64,000 bases of DNA from Saprospiraceae bacterium (GTDB taxonomy: Bacteria; Bacteroidota; Bacteroidia; Chitinophagales; Saprospiraceae). The notes under the pieces are model-generated. The model had not been told where the DNA came from, ran no database searches, and saw only the letters and a list, made by a program, of their open reading frames with translations. Every line of letters starts with the position of its first letter. Position 1 is the stretch's first letter. Location of the stretch: contig JADJVN010000001.1 of the NCBI GenBank assembly GCA_016710585.1, positions 248,001 to 312,000 of the forward strand, in the 5' to 3' direction. The position numbers and the translations under genes are program-made. Shown here one piece after another: positions 10,342 through 18,825 of the stretch.

Positions 10342-10995
10342 CTATATGAATTTCATTAATTGAATTTCAACTCTTTCATTGATCAATTTGCCTTCGTGTT
10401 TTGCATTGTCAGCTACAGGAAATTTTTGTCCAAAACCAACAGCTTTAATTCTTGCTTCAGAGATTCCCTTGGATACCAATTTTGCTTTAATGGCATCTGC
10501 TCTGCCTTGGCTCACTGCCAAACTTTTTGCAGCGGCCAAATCATTATTCATATGAGCTTCAATGACGATTTCCATTTTAGGAAATTGGTTCATCACTTCT
10601 GCCAGTTCATCAATTTCCATAGCACTTGATTCTTGAAATCCAGCTTCATCTCTTGTAAATTTCAAAATCAAAAACTTAAATTTATCTGCAAAATCATAAG
10701 CGCCAACTTTTGCAAAACCAATCAATTGCTCTCCCAGATTTCCATCTGTAAATTTCTTCTGCTCTAGATTTCTTAATGCTTGCTGTACTTCAGCTGGTAA
10801 ATTACTAGATATCTCAAGTTTTGCAGGATCATAAGCTATAATTTCAGCTCTTGCAATACTGTCTTTGGTTCTCTTATCCATCTCAGGTTTAATTTGAGAA
10901 GTAACAGCGGTCGGCTTATCCGTCTTACATGCGCTTAGACTTACAAAAACCATGACTAAAATAACCAAGCTTTTAATACCTAATTTCATCTGCAT
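10342..10995 (-). CDS. OmpA family lipoprotein
   Basis: A 217-residue lipoprotein with a C-terminal OmpA/Pal-like peptidoglycan-binding domain. The N-terminus has a signal with lipobox LSAC (residues 20-23). The middle is charged and of unknown role. The last 110 residues follow the OmpA fold: an acidic strand region, a helix with EIDELAEVMNQFP, IVIEAHMNN where family members have a GHTD-type motif, a helix LAVSQGRADAIKAKLVSKGI and the ending GFGQKFPVADN..NERVEI. The substitution of GH(T)D by AHMN is a mild departure. It probably tethers the membrane to the cell wall. Starts at 10995 and 10989 are both ATG and cannot be separated. Terminator at 10274-10299. Confidence 0.85.
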   Translation of the reverse strand: MQMKLGIKSLVILVMVFVSLSACKTDKPTAVTSQIKPEMDKRTKDSIARAEIIAYDPAKLEISSNLPAEVQQALRNLEQKKFTDGNLGEQLIGFAKVGAYDFADKFKFLILKFTRDEAGFQESSAMEIDELAEVMNQFPKMEIVIEAHMNNDLAAAKSLAVSQGRADAIKAKLVSKGISEARIKAVGFGQKFPVADNAKHEGKLINERVEIQLMKFI

Positions 10996-11394
10996 ATTTT
11001 TTTAATTTACCTGATGTCTATTCAATTTGCTTTAGATTAATCGTTTTCTCTTGAATCTTTGAGCTAATTATTGTTTCTCTCAACTATCCAAACTTGAATC
11101 AACCTCATTGAATCAGACACACACTTATAACGAATCAAACACAACAATGTTTCGTGATTTAAAATTTTTTAACATATCACAGTTGATATATTTTACCAAT
11201 TCTATAATTCACCAAATTAAATACTTAAAATGAAATCAAGGCTTAATTCAGAAAAATGCCAAAATTACTATCAATTATACCAAATTCCCGCGATTTCAAT
11301 TTCTTAATAGAATCATATTATTTAAAATTAACATAGGATCATATGATATTACTATATTTGTATTTTATTCATATATCCCTAAGAAAATCCTTAG
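10996..11394. other. Intergenic region, divergent promoters
   Basis: A 399-base AT-rich gap between the OmpA-like gene (minus) and the nuclease-helicase gene (plus). It holds a good -7 element for the plus gene at 11353-11360 and a weaker minus-strand candidate (TAATTTTG, 11260-11267). I see no convincing small gene or structured RNA. Confidence 0.5.
11353..11360 (+). promoter_or_regulatory. Predicted -7 promoter element for nuclease-helicase gene
   Basis: Reads TATATTTG, matching TAnnTTTG, 35 bases upstream of the ATG at 11395. Confidence 0.6.
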
Positions 11395-14310
11395 ATGGTT
11401 CAATTTTCGGAATTTAGTTATTTAAAAATAAACGTATTAGAATACGACCTACTCAATCAAACTGCATCATTTACACTTGCAACTAAGAATCAAAATATTG
11501 AATTCTGGAAATGGGCAAATCTTGATCAAAAGAACCAAAAATTATTACGACATTTATTTAAAAAAATAAAATTCCCATGCGCCTTTAATTTAATTAACGC
11601 CACTCAAACCAATGGATTTTGGGAATCTGAATTTTTTATTTGTTTGCCAGACTATCTTATTGATGTCACTTCTATTGCAGAATGTATATCAACTGATACA
11701 ATCAATCCATACAAGTATCTTTTACATCTTTTGCATTCTGATCCAATGAATCTAAGTCTATTGATTGGATCTACTGTGAATGATATATTTGATGAATTGA
11801 TTATCAATCCTGAGACAAATTTTGATAAACTTATCCAAGCAAGTTTTTATAAAAATCCTATGAGTTTCTGTCTACTCGAAGAAGAGAAAATTCATGAATT
11901 CGTAAAACTAATAAAAAGCCATTTTCACAATTTGCAAAAACTAAATGCAGATTTTTTACAAAATTGGAAATCAAGCTATCCTCACTTTTCATTAGAGCCT
12001 TCTTTTTATTCAAATATATTTGGAATACAGGGAAGATTGGATGCTTTTTTTATAGATGAAAATAATAGAAAAATTATCATTGAGCTAAAAAGTGGAAAAC
12101 CATTCAAAGCTAATCAATATGGAATAAATGCCAATCATCAGGCTCAAGTCGGTTTATATAACTTATTGATCGCTTCCGTATTTCCAGGCTCTGATCATTT
12201 GGAAAACTATATTTTATATTCCATTTTACCTGAGAATAATTTAAAAAAATCCCCGCTACAGTCTGAAGTGGTCGAGCGCTGTATTTATATTAGAAACAGC
12301 ATCATATTTATCCAATTAGCATTGCTAAATCAACAACAAGAAAGCAATCACATCTTTGATTTATTGAAAGAAGAAATCTTCTCAGATAGTGAAAAATATA
12401 CTAAGGCAAAAGCGATTCAATTTATTTCTTTTTTTCAAGTTCAATCTGAAATTACAAAAATATACATTAAGCGATTGATCGCTTTTGTTGCGCTTGAACA
12501 ATTGTATACAAAAGTGGGAAAGCCTGGAAATAATGGAACTTTTGGTCTCTCAACATTATGGATGCAGACAGTAAATGAAAAAATTGAAAATTTCAATATC
12601 TTATTTAATTTAATAATAGAAGATATACTTTTTGAAGAATCGGAATTTCCTATTATTATCTTTCGCAGTGATATAGTTCAAATTCACAATTTCAGAATTG
12701 GAGATACTTTAGTCTTGTATGAAAATCAAGACCGAGAATCTGCTATTCTACATCAACAAGTGTATAAATCAACTTTAATAGGTATCGACGAAAACAAATT
12801 CTATGTTCGCCTAAGAAGTAGGATATTTTCAAATATTAAATCAAAACAAATATCTAGGTGGAATATTGAGCATGATTTACTTGACAAATCATTTTTGTAT
12901 GCATACCAAAACATATTCCAATTCATGAAATTGGATGAAGCGCAACAAGGGCTTTGGTTGGGTAACATTGCTCCAAAAAAATCAAAAGAAAATCATCGCG
13001 TTGAATACCCAGAACTCGATGTTGAGTTCAATAATATCTTATCTAAGATAGTCAATTCGCTGGATTATTTTTTACTATGGGGACCTCCTGGCACAGGAAA
13101 GACAAGTGTCATAGTTAAATATCTAAGTCATTATTTAGTTCAAGAATTAGGAGAAAATGTTTTACTAATAGCTTATACCAATAGGGCTGTTGATGAAATG
13201 TGTGACGCCATTATTTCTCATGGTGAAACATGGGAAAGCTCCTATTTACGCATTGGTTCGAGATATTCAGTAAATCCTAGACATGCATCCAATTTATTTG
13301 AATCACAAATTCGAACTCTAAAAAACAGAAAAGAAATACAAGAATTAATTTCATCAAAAAAAATATTCTGTGCTACTGTAGCATCTATTCTCGGTAAAAA
13401 AGAACTTTTTAATCTAAAGCAATTCGACACCATTATCATAGATGAAGCCTCACAAATATTAGAACCACAATTAATAGCATGGATTTCTCAGTTCAAAAGA
13501 ATCGTGATGATCGGAGATCACCTTCAGTTACCAGCTGTTTCCATACAATCTGAACAAGAAGCGATAGTTCACGAAGAGATACTTTCCAAATCTGGAATTC
13601 AAAATTTTAATCAATCTCTATTCGAAAGATTATATCAGAAATATGAAGCTAATGGTTGGGATCATGCTTTTGCCATCTTAAATAGACAAGGCAGGATGGA
13701 TAAGGATATCATGGACTTCGTATCTGCAACATTTTATAAATCTCAGTTGGAATTACTTCCACATCGAAGTAAAAAACAATTAAACGCTTTTGATTCAAAT
13801 CATACAGAATTTCTTGTTGCACTTTCCACACAACGATTAATCTTTATAGATTGCGAACCCAGTGCTACAACTTCAGATCAAAAATCAAATGAAAAAGAAG
13901 CAAAATATATCACTAAAATCATCACCACAATTAAACAAGTTTATGACTATAATAATAAATCCTGGGATCCTGATACTTTAGGCGTCATCACACCATTCAG
14001 AGTTCAAATTTCCACTATTCAAAAAGAAATACAAGCATCAGCATTGAACGATCTAGCAATCACCGTAGATACTGTCGAGAGATATCAAGGAGGGGCGAGA
14101 GATATCATCATACTAAGTACTAGTATCACCTTAGCCGAACAATTAGATCAAATCTGCTCCTTAAATCGCGATGGTGTGGATAGAAAATTGAATGTGGCGA
14201 TAACAAGATCTCGCGAACAATTTATTCTTATAGGAAGTAAAACTACCTTATACAACAATAGAATTTATAAATCACTTATTGATGCATCATATCAAATCAA
14301 AGAATTTTAA
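11395..14310 (+). CDS. Dna2-like PD-(D/E)XK nuclease / superfamily 1 helicase
   Basis: A 971-residue protein joining a nuclease to an Upf1/Dna2-type SF1B helicase. Around residues 213-255 it shows the RecB/Cas4-like nuclease signature: GRLDAFF (Asp216), IIIELKSGK (Glu230, Lys232) and QAQVGLY (Gln251-x3-Tyr255). The helicase half has Walker A GPPGTGKTS (563-571), the DEAS Walker B (683-686), GDHLQLPA (707-714) and motif VI NVAITRSREQF (933-943). I do not see the four-cysteine set that binds an iron-sulfur cluster in Dna2. It stands alone with its own promoter. A role in DNA-end or flap processing is inferred from the domains; a defence role is also possible. No partner gene lies next to it other than rnr. 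Confidence 0.85.
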   Translation: MVQFSEFSYLKINVLEYDLLNQTASFTLATKNQNIEFWKWANLDQKNQKLLRHLFKKIKFPCAFNLINATQTNGFWESEFFICLPDYLIDVTSIAECISTDTINPYKYLLHLLHSDPMNLSLLIGSTVNDIFDELIINPETNFDKLIQASFYKNPMSFCLLEEEKIHEFVKLIKSHFHNLQKLNADFLQNWKSSYPHFSLEPSFYSNIFGIQGRLDAFFIDENNRKIIIELKSGKPFKANQYGINANHQAQVGLYNLLIASVFPGSDHLENYILYSILPENNLKKSPLQSEVVERCIYIRNSIIFIQLALLNQQQESNHIFDLLKEEIFSDSEKYTKAKAIQFISFFQVQSEITKIYIKRLIAFVALEQLYTKVGKPGNNGTFGLSTLWMQTVNEKIENFNILFNLIIEDILFEESEFPIIIFRSDIVQIHNFRIGDTLVLYENQDRESAILHQQVYKSTLIGIDENKFYVRLRSRIFSNIKSKQISRWNIEHDLLDKSFLYAYQNIFQFMKLDEAQQGLWLGNIAPKKSKENHRVEYPELDVEFNNILSKIVNSLDYFLLWGPPGTGKTSVIVKYLSHYLVQELGENVLLIAYTNRAVDEMCDAIISHGETWESSYLRIGSRYSVNPRHASNLFESQIRTLKNRKEIQELISSKKIFCATVASILGKKELFNLKQFDTIIIDEASQILEPQLIAWISQFKRIVMIGDHLQLPAVSIQSEQEAIVHEEILSKSGIQNFNQSLFERLYQKYEANGWDHAFAILNRQGRMDKDIMDFVSATFYKSQLELLPHRSKKQLNAFDSNHTEFLVALSTQRLIFIDCEPSATTSDQKSNEKEAKYITKIITTIKQVYDYNNKSWDPDTLGVITPFRVQISTIQKEIQASALNDLAITVDTVERYQGGARDIIILSTSITLAEQLDQICSLNRDGVDRKLNVAITRSREQFILIGSKTTLYNNRIYKSLIDASYQIKEF

Positions 14311-14453
14311 AAAACATTAAATTTTGACCTACGACATGTTTCCATATTGATTCATTATATCAGACGAAATTAAAAAAGTCCAAACAAATAATTAAAAACT
14401 CGTAAATTGCATAATATTTAATCATCTAGAAATGATTATTCGAAACAATTAAA

Positions 14454-16505
14454 ATGAAAAAGAAAAAGATAAATAAAAGTCCCAATCATAATTCAAGTAA
14501 TACCTCTATACTAAGTAAATCGATCATCAGACTGTATGCCGACAATCAGGGAAAACCTATGGGAATGAGTGCAGTGATGCGAAGATTAAATACTAATAAA
14601 TCTTCTGACATTTTTAAAATTCTCGAAGAACTTGAATCAAAAGGAACACTTAAAAAAGTTACTCCAGGAAAATATATTTACAATGGTCTGAAAATTAATT
14701 CTGAGAAAATTAATATTAAGCAAGAGACTTTCGAAGGAATCGTTGATCTTGCTAGTGGAGGATTTGCATATATACTTTGTAAGGGATTATCAAAAGATAT
14801 TTTTGTCTCAGGAGCAAATCTAAAATCAGCACAAGATGGCGATTATGTTCAGATTAAACTGACCAAACCTAGTGTAAGAAGACCTGAAGGTGTCGTCACT
14901 AAAATATTGCAAAGATCTAAATCACAGTTTGTAGGAATTTATAGAGTTTTTAAAAATGAATCCTATGTCATCGTTAAACAAAGAAATCAAAGTTTCGATA
15001 TTTACCTAGACAAAACGAATGCATTGATTCCAAATGATTTTGACAAAGTGGTGGTCGAAGTGACCGCTTGGAAATTAAGGTCAAGTGATAGGATGCTAGG
15101 AACTGTCACTTCAATTCTTGGCAAAGAACTCACTACCGATATCGAGATGAAAAGTATCTTGGCTGAACAAGGATTTAATCTAGAATTTCCGACAGCCGTC
15201 ATTGAAGAAATGAAAGTCGTAACAGATAAAATATCTGATATAGCGAGTAGAAGAGATTTTAGAAATATCTGTTGCTTTACGATTGATCCAGTTGATGCAA
15301 AAGATTTTGACGACGCGCTCTCCATCAGAAGAGATGAAAATAATGATCTTGAGATAGGCGTCCACATCGCTGATGTATCTTACTTTGTAGAACCAAATAG
15401 CGCATTAGATAAAGAAGCATTAAAAAGAGGAAATTCCGTATATTTGGCAGACCGCGTACTGCCTATGCTTCCTGAAAAGTTGAGCAATGAATTATGCTCA
15501 CTCAGACCAAATGAAGACAAAGCCACTTTCTCAGTAGTCTTCACTTTTGATAACGAAAAAAATATTAAAAATTATTGGATCGGAAAAACAATCATTCATT
15601 CGCAGAGAAGATTTGCCTATGAAGAAGTACAACAAATATTGACAGATGGCTCTGGCGAATTATTTGATGAATTATTTTTACTTGATAATATTGCCAAAAA
15701 AATTAGATCTGAAAGACTTAAAAATGGAGCTATTGACTTTGAGACTGAAGAAGTGAGATTCAAACTGGATGAGGATGGAAAACCTCTAGCACTTTATGTG
15801 AAAGAAAGATTGGATGCGCACATGCTTATTGAAGAATACATGCTTCTCGCCAATAAATATGTAGCCACATTTATTGCGAAGAAAAACAAAGCCATTCTCA
15901 TACCTTTTGTCTATCGGATACACGATGAACCCGATCCAGAAAAGTTGGCAGAGTTTGGAGAATTTGCAAGAGAGATGGGAATTTTTTTAGACTTTTCGAC
16001 ACCAAAGAAAATATCTAAATCTATGAATTTACTTGCAGATAAAGCAAGGCAAGATAGTTCTCTAAAAGTACTGCAATCACTAGCCATACGTACGATGGCA
16101 AAAGCGGCTTACTCCCCAGATAATATAGGACATTATGGATTGTCATTTGAATATTACACTCATTTTACTTCACCAATCAGAAGGTATATGCGCAAAGCAA
16201 TGATTGCTGAAAGAGAATCGACGCGATATTTCCAAGTATTATATCTTCAAGGACAAATCGGAAATGAATTTGAAGCCATCATTACTGGTATGAATAATCG
16301 TGCAATTTTCGTAGAAATGATTGCCAACAAATGTGAAGCCACACTCCCATTAGACAGTATAGAAGGCGATGCTGAATTGAATAAAAACAAACTGAGCATT
16401 AGTTTAATCAGGGGCTCAAAGCCATTAAAAATGGGAGATAGACTAAAAGTAAAGCTAATTTCTGCCCGTTTGGAAGATAAAGAACTTATCGTTGAATTAG
16501 CATAA
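14454..16505 (+). CDS. rnr: Ribonuclease R with an internal in-frame deletion
   Basis: 3'-5' exoribonuclease of the RNase II/R family, degrading structured RNA in the cytoplasm. Order: N-terminal winged helix (about 1-80), cold-shock domains, RNB catalytic domain, and a C-terminal S1 domain (about 605-683). The catalytic acidic cluster DPVDAKDFDDAL is intact (Asp278, 281, 284, 286, 287). Near the end of the RNB domain TSPIRRY (Tyr578) is followed directly by MRKAMIAERES; relatives have roughly 35-45 residues in between, beginning PD.L.HR. The total of 683 residues is correspondingly short. The reading frame is intact, so either a real deletion or an assembly collapse could explain it; activity is doubtful if real. 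Confidence 0.88.
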   Translation: MKKKKINKSPNHNSSNTSILSKSIIRLYADNQGKPMGMSAVMRRLNTNKSSDIFKILEELESKGTLKKVTPGKYIYNGLKINSEKINIKQETFEGIVDLASGGFAYILCKGLSKDIFVSGANLKSAQDGDYVQIKLTKPSVRRPEGVVTKILQRSKSQFVGIYRVFKNESYVIVKQRNQSFDIYLDKTNALIPNDFDKVVVEVTAWKLRSSDRMLGTVTSILGKELTTDIEMKSILAEQGFNLEFPTAVIEEMKVVTDKISDIASRRDFRNICCFTIDPVDAKDFDDALSIRRDENNDLEIGVHIADVSYFVEPNSALDKEALKRGNSVYLADRVLPMLPEKLSNELCSLRPNEDKATFSVVFTFDNEKNIKNYWIGKTIIHSQRRFAYEEVQQILTDGSGELFDELFLLDNIAKKIRSERLKNGAIDFETEEVRFKLDEDGKPLALYVKERLDAHMLIEEYMLLANKYVATFIAKKNKAILIPFVYRIHDEPDPEKLAEFGEFAREMGIFLDFSTPKKISKSMNLLADKARQDSSLKVLQSLAIRTMAKAAYSPDNIGHYGLSFEYYTHFTSPIRRYMRKAMIAERESTRYFQVLYLQGQIGNEFEAIITGMNNRAIFVEMIANKCEATLPLDSIEGDAELNKNKLSISLIRGSKPLKMGDRLKVKLISARLEDKELIVELA

Positions 16506-16572
16506 CACATTGTGTTACAATATTTTACATATTCAAAATAATAATTTTTAAATCAACGTGACAAATATTTTG

Positions 16573-16580
16573 TATTTTTG
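16573..16580 (+). promoter_or_regulatory. Predicted -7 promoter element for glycogen-synthase-like gene
   Basis: Reads TATTTTTG, matching TAnnTTTG, 28 bases upstream of the ATG at 16609 and 13 upstream of an alternative ATG at 16594. Confidence 0.5.
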
Positions 16581-16608
16581 CGCTCCATTTTAAATGGGCG
16601 ACCAAGAT

Positions 16609-17412
16609 ATGAGCAAGAAAAAAGTATTATTTATTACCCAGGAAATGGATCCTTACCTGGATTTGGACGGCATCGGGACGCTAATTCAAAAATTACCTGC
16701 ATACGCTCAAGACGGTGGAATGGAGATTCGAATTCTTATGCCACGCTTTGGAACGATAAATGAAAGAAGACATAGATTGCACGAGGTAGTTAGATTATCT
16801 GGTATGAACATCATTATTGACGATGATGATTATGCATTGATAATAAAAGTAGCATCATTGCCAGGTTCAAGGATTCAAGTTTATTTTTTGGATAATGATG
16901 AATTTTTTAAGAGGAAGATGGTATTTGCAGATGATGATGGCGTTCTGTTTGATGACAATCAAGACAGAATGATATTTTTCTGTAAAGGAGCAATTGAAAC
17001 TGTTAAAAAATTTGGTTGGCCACCTGATATCGTTCATTGTCATGGATGGATGACTAGTTTGATTCCATTTTACTTGAAGACTGCTTATAAAAATGATCCT
17101 GTATTCAAAGGGTCAAAGGTTGTTTTCTCAGTCTATCCAAATAGCCAAGAGAGCAATTTCACAGATCATTTTTTCAAAAAAGCTTCTATCAATAATTTAA
17201 AGCCAGAACAATTATCTGTGTTTAAAAATGGAACTGGAATAGCGCTTCACAAAGGCGCTATACAATATGCAGATGGCATCATCATTGGACCTCAGGAAAT
17301 CGAACAAAGTCTCAATGAAGCAATCACCGCAACTAAAAAGCCAATATTAAATACTACCGCAGAAGAATATTTACCTTCCTATCTTGATTTTTATAAGAAT
17401 TTGATAGGATAA
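16609..17412 (+). CDS. Glycogen/starch synthase N-terminal domain protein
   Basis: A 267-residue protein resembling only the N-terminal Rossmann half of GT5 glycogen synthases. It starts MSKKKVLFITQEMDPY, and shows EIRILMPRFGTINERRHRLHEV and PPDIVHCHGWMTSLIPFYLK, typical of the family. Two features of the active enzyme are missing: the KxGGL ADP-glucose-binding motif (here DLDGIGTLIQ) and the whole C-terminal GT-B domain. It is therefore probably not a glycogen synthase by itself. Similar short proteins sit next to DUF4270 and glmS genes in other Bacteroidota, as here; the role is not known to me. ATG at 16594 (five codons earlier) is an alternative start. Confidence 0.8.
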   Translation: MSKKKVLFITQEMDPYLDLDGIGTLIQKLPAYAQDGGMEIRILMPRFGTINERRHRLHEVVRLSGMNIIIDDDDYALIIKVASLPGSRIQVYFLDNDEFFKRKMVFADDDGVLFDDNQDRMIFFCKGAIETVKKFGWPPDIVHCHGWMTSLIPFYLKTAYKNDPVFKGSKVVFSVYPNSQESNFTDHFFKKASINNLKPEQLSVFKNGTGIALHKGAIQYADGIIIGPQEIEQSLNEAITATKKPILNTTAEEYLPSYLDFYKNLIG

Positions 17413-17440
17413 TACGTTTAGTTCCTTATAAGTTTTGCAA

Positions 17441-18796
17441 ATGATCAAAGTAAGAAATATTTTTTATTATTTTTTGGTATCCTCTGTTCTATTTTTCATA
17501 GCATGTAACAAACCAGAATCAATAGAATTAGATTTTTTAAATAGTGATTGGATCCTGTCTAAAGGTGTGGATACTTTTACATTAATTGCAAAACCATTGT
17601 CAAAAGATACGATTGTAACCTACAGTACTGCTGCAAAGAGCAGTTCAATGGTGGTAGGTATATTAGACGATCCGATGTTTGGTCATTCAAAATCTGAATT
17701 CAATACACAAATTCACTTTACACCTGAAAAGGATAAAATGTATTTAAATAATGTAGATTCAGTTGTCTTAAGTTTGAGATATGATACCAGTACTTTTTAT
17801 GGCTTGTCGCAAGAACCAATAAGTCTAGAAGTCTATAAGATTGATGATGCTCTTAATTATACTCAGACCTATTATAATAATTCGACATTAAAACTTGGAA
17901 AAAAGATAGGTGAAAAATTAAATTTTATTCCGAATAAAAAAGATTCACTTTATATTAAACAAGACACAAATCTTGTAAGACTATTTCCACAATTGAGAAT
18001 CCAGTTAGACAAAAATGAATTTATTTCTACATTAAATTCATTGCCAGACACTGCTCTTCAATCATTAGATACTTTTGTACAACTTTATGGCGGGATCAGT
18101 CTAAGACCTGTAGGAAATACAAAGGGGATGTTGGGTTTCTTACCTGAGAATGCAGATAGTAAAATTACCATTTTCTATTCTCCTAATGATTCTACTCATC
18201 TCCAATTCTCATTCAACATGGGAGCTGATGCTGTAAAATTTACTACATATGAAACAGATCGAAAAAATACAGCTGCAAAAAAATATGAAACTGGAGAGAT
18301 TAGTCCAGATAGCCTCATCTTTATACAAGCTTTCAATGGGCCAGAAGCAGAAATTATAATCCCATATAGCAATAGCTGGGATGGAAAATTCCTCAACTAT
18401 GCTGTCCTAGATTTTACTGTTGCTTCACTTCCTATGGATGATATTTCGCATTTTTATCCTTCACGACTTTTTACAGTTAACGATCTTACTGCGGGATATG
18501 ATGGGGAGGTCAAAGATTGCTATAGAGCAAAAGGGAATTCTAAGTTCATTTCGATATTCAATGATTATAGACTCTTTTTTGGCGGTACCATTACCAATGA
18601 AACAAATAATGGAAATACGACCAGACATTATAAAATGAACATTACTGAGCATTTTAGGGTTTCTCAAAGACAGAAGAAAGACATCAGGATTAGAGTTTCT
18701 TCATATTTTAAAAATGAAACTGCGGATCGCACCATACTGTATGGTCCAAAACACAGTCTCTATCCTGCAAAATTACGTCTAACTTTTTCTGAATAA
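17441..18796 (+). CDS. DUF4270 family lipoprotein
   Basis: A 451-residue lipoprotein of the Bacteroidota-specific DUF4270 family; function unknown. The ATG at 17441 gives a signal with lipobox FIAC (Cys about residue 22), followed by NKPESIELDFL. The body contains typical family phrases: a DDPMFGHSKSEFNTQI segment (about 80-95) and VDSVVLSLRYD. The C-terminus reads ILYGPKHSLYPAKLRLTFSE, a common family ending. Beta-rich throughout; expected to be on the periplasmic or outer face of the outer membrane. It is 28 bases downstream of the glycogen-synthase-like gene and 29 upstream of glmS, the order seen in many relatives. Confidence 0.88.
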   Translation: MIKVRNIFYYFLVSSVLFFIACNKPESIELDFLNSDWILSKGVDTFTLIAKPLSKDTIVTYSTAAKSSSMVVGILDDPMFGHSKSEFNTQIHFTPEKDKMYLNNVDSVVLSLRYDTSTFYGLSQEPISLEVYKIDDALNYTQTYYNNSTLKLGKKIGEKLNFIPNKKDSLYIKQDTNLVRLFPQLRIQLDKNEFISTLNSLPDTALQSLDTFVQLYGGISLRPVGNTKGMLGFLPENADSKITIFYSPNDSTHLQFSFNMGADAVKFTTYETDRKNTAAKKYETGEISPDSLIFIQAFNGPEAEIIIPYSNSWDGKFLNYAVLDFTVASLPMDDISHFYPSRLFTVNDLTAGYDGEVKDCYRAKGNSKFISIFNDYRLFFGGTITNETNNGNTTRHYKMNITEHFRVSQRQKKDIRIRVSSYFKNETADRTILYGPKHSLYPAKLRLTFSE

Positions 18797-18809
18797 ACAA
18801 TAAACATAT

Positions 18810-18817
18810 TATATTTG
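18810..18817 (+). promoter_or_regulatory. Predicted -7 promoter element for glmS
   Basis: Reads TATATTTG. The glmS ATG at 18826 lies only 9 bases after the element, so the transcript from it would be almost leaderless. No glmS ribozyme would fit in this gap. Confidence 0.55.
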
Positions 18818-18825
18818 CATTTAAT

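Noticed and set aside
18797..18825. A glmS ribozyme upstream of glmS
   Set aside because: The gap is only 29 bases and is taken up by the promoter element; there is no room for the ribozyme.
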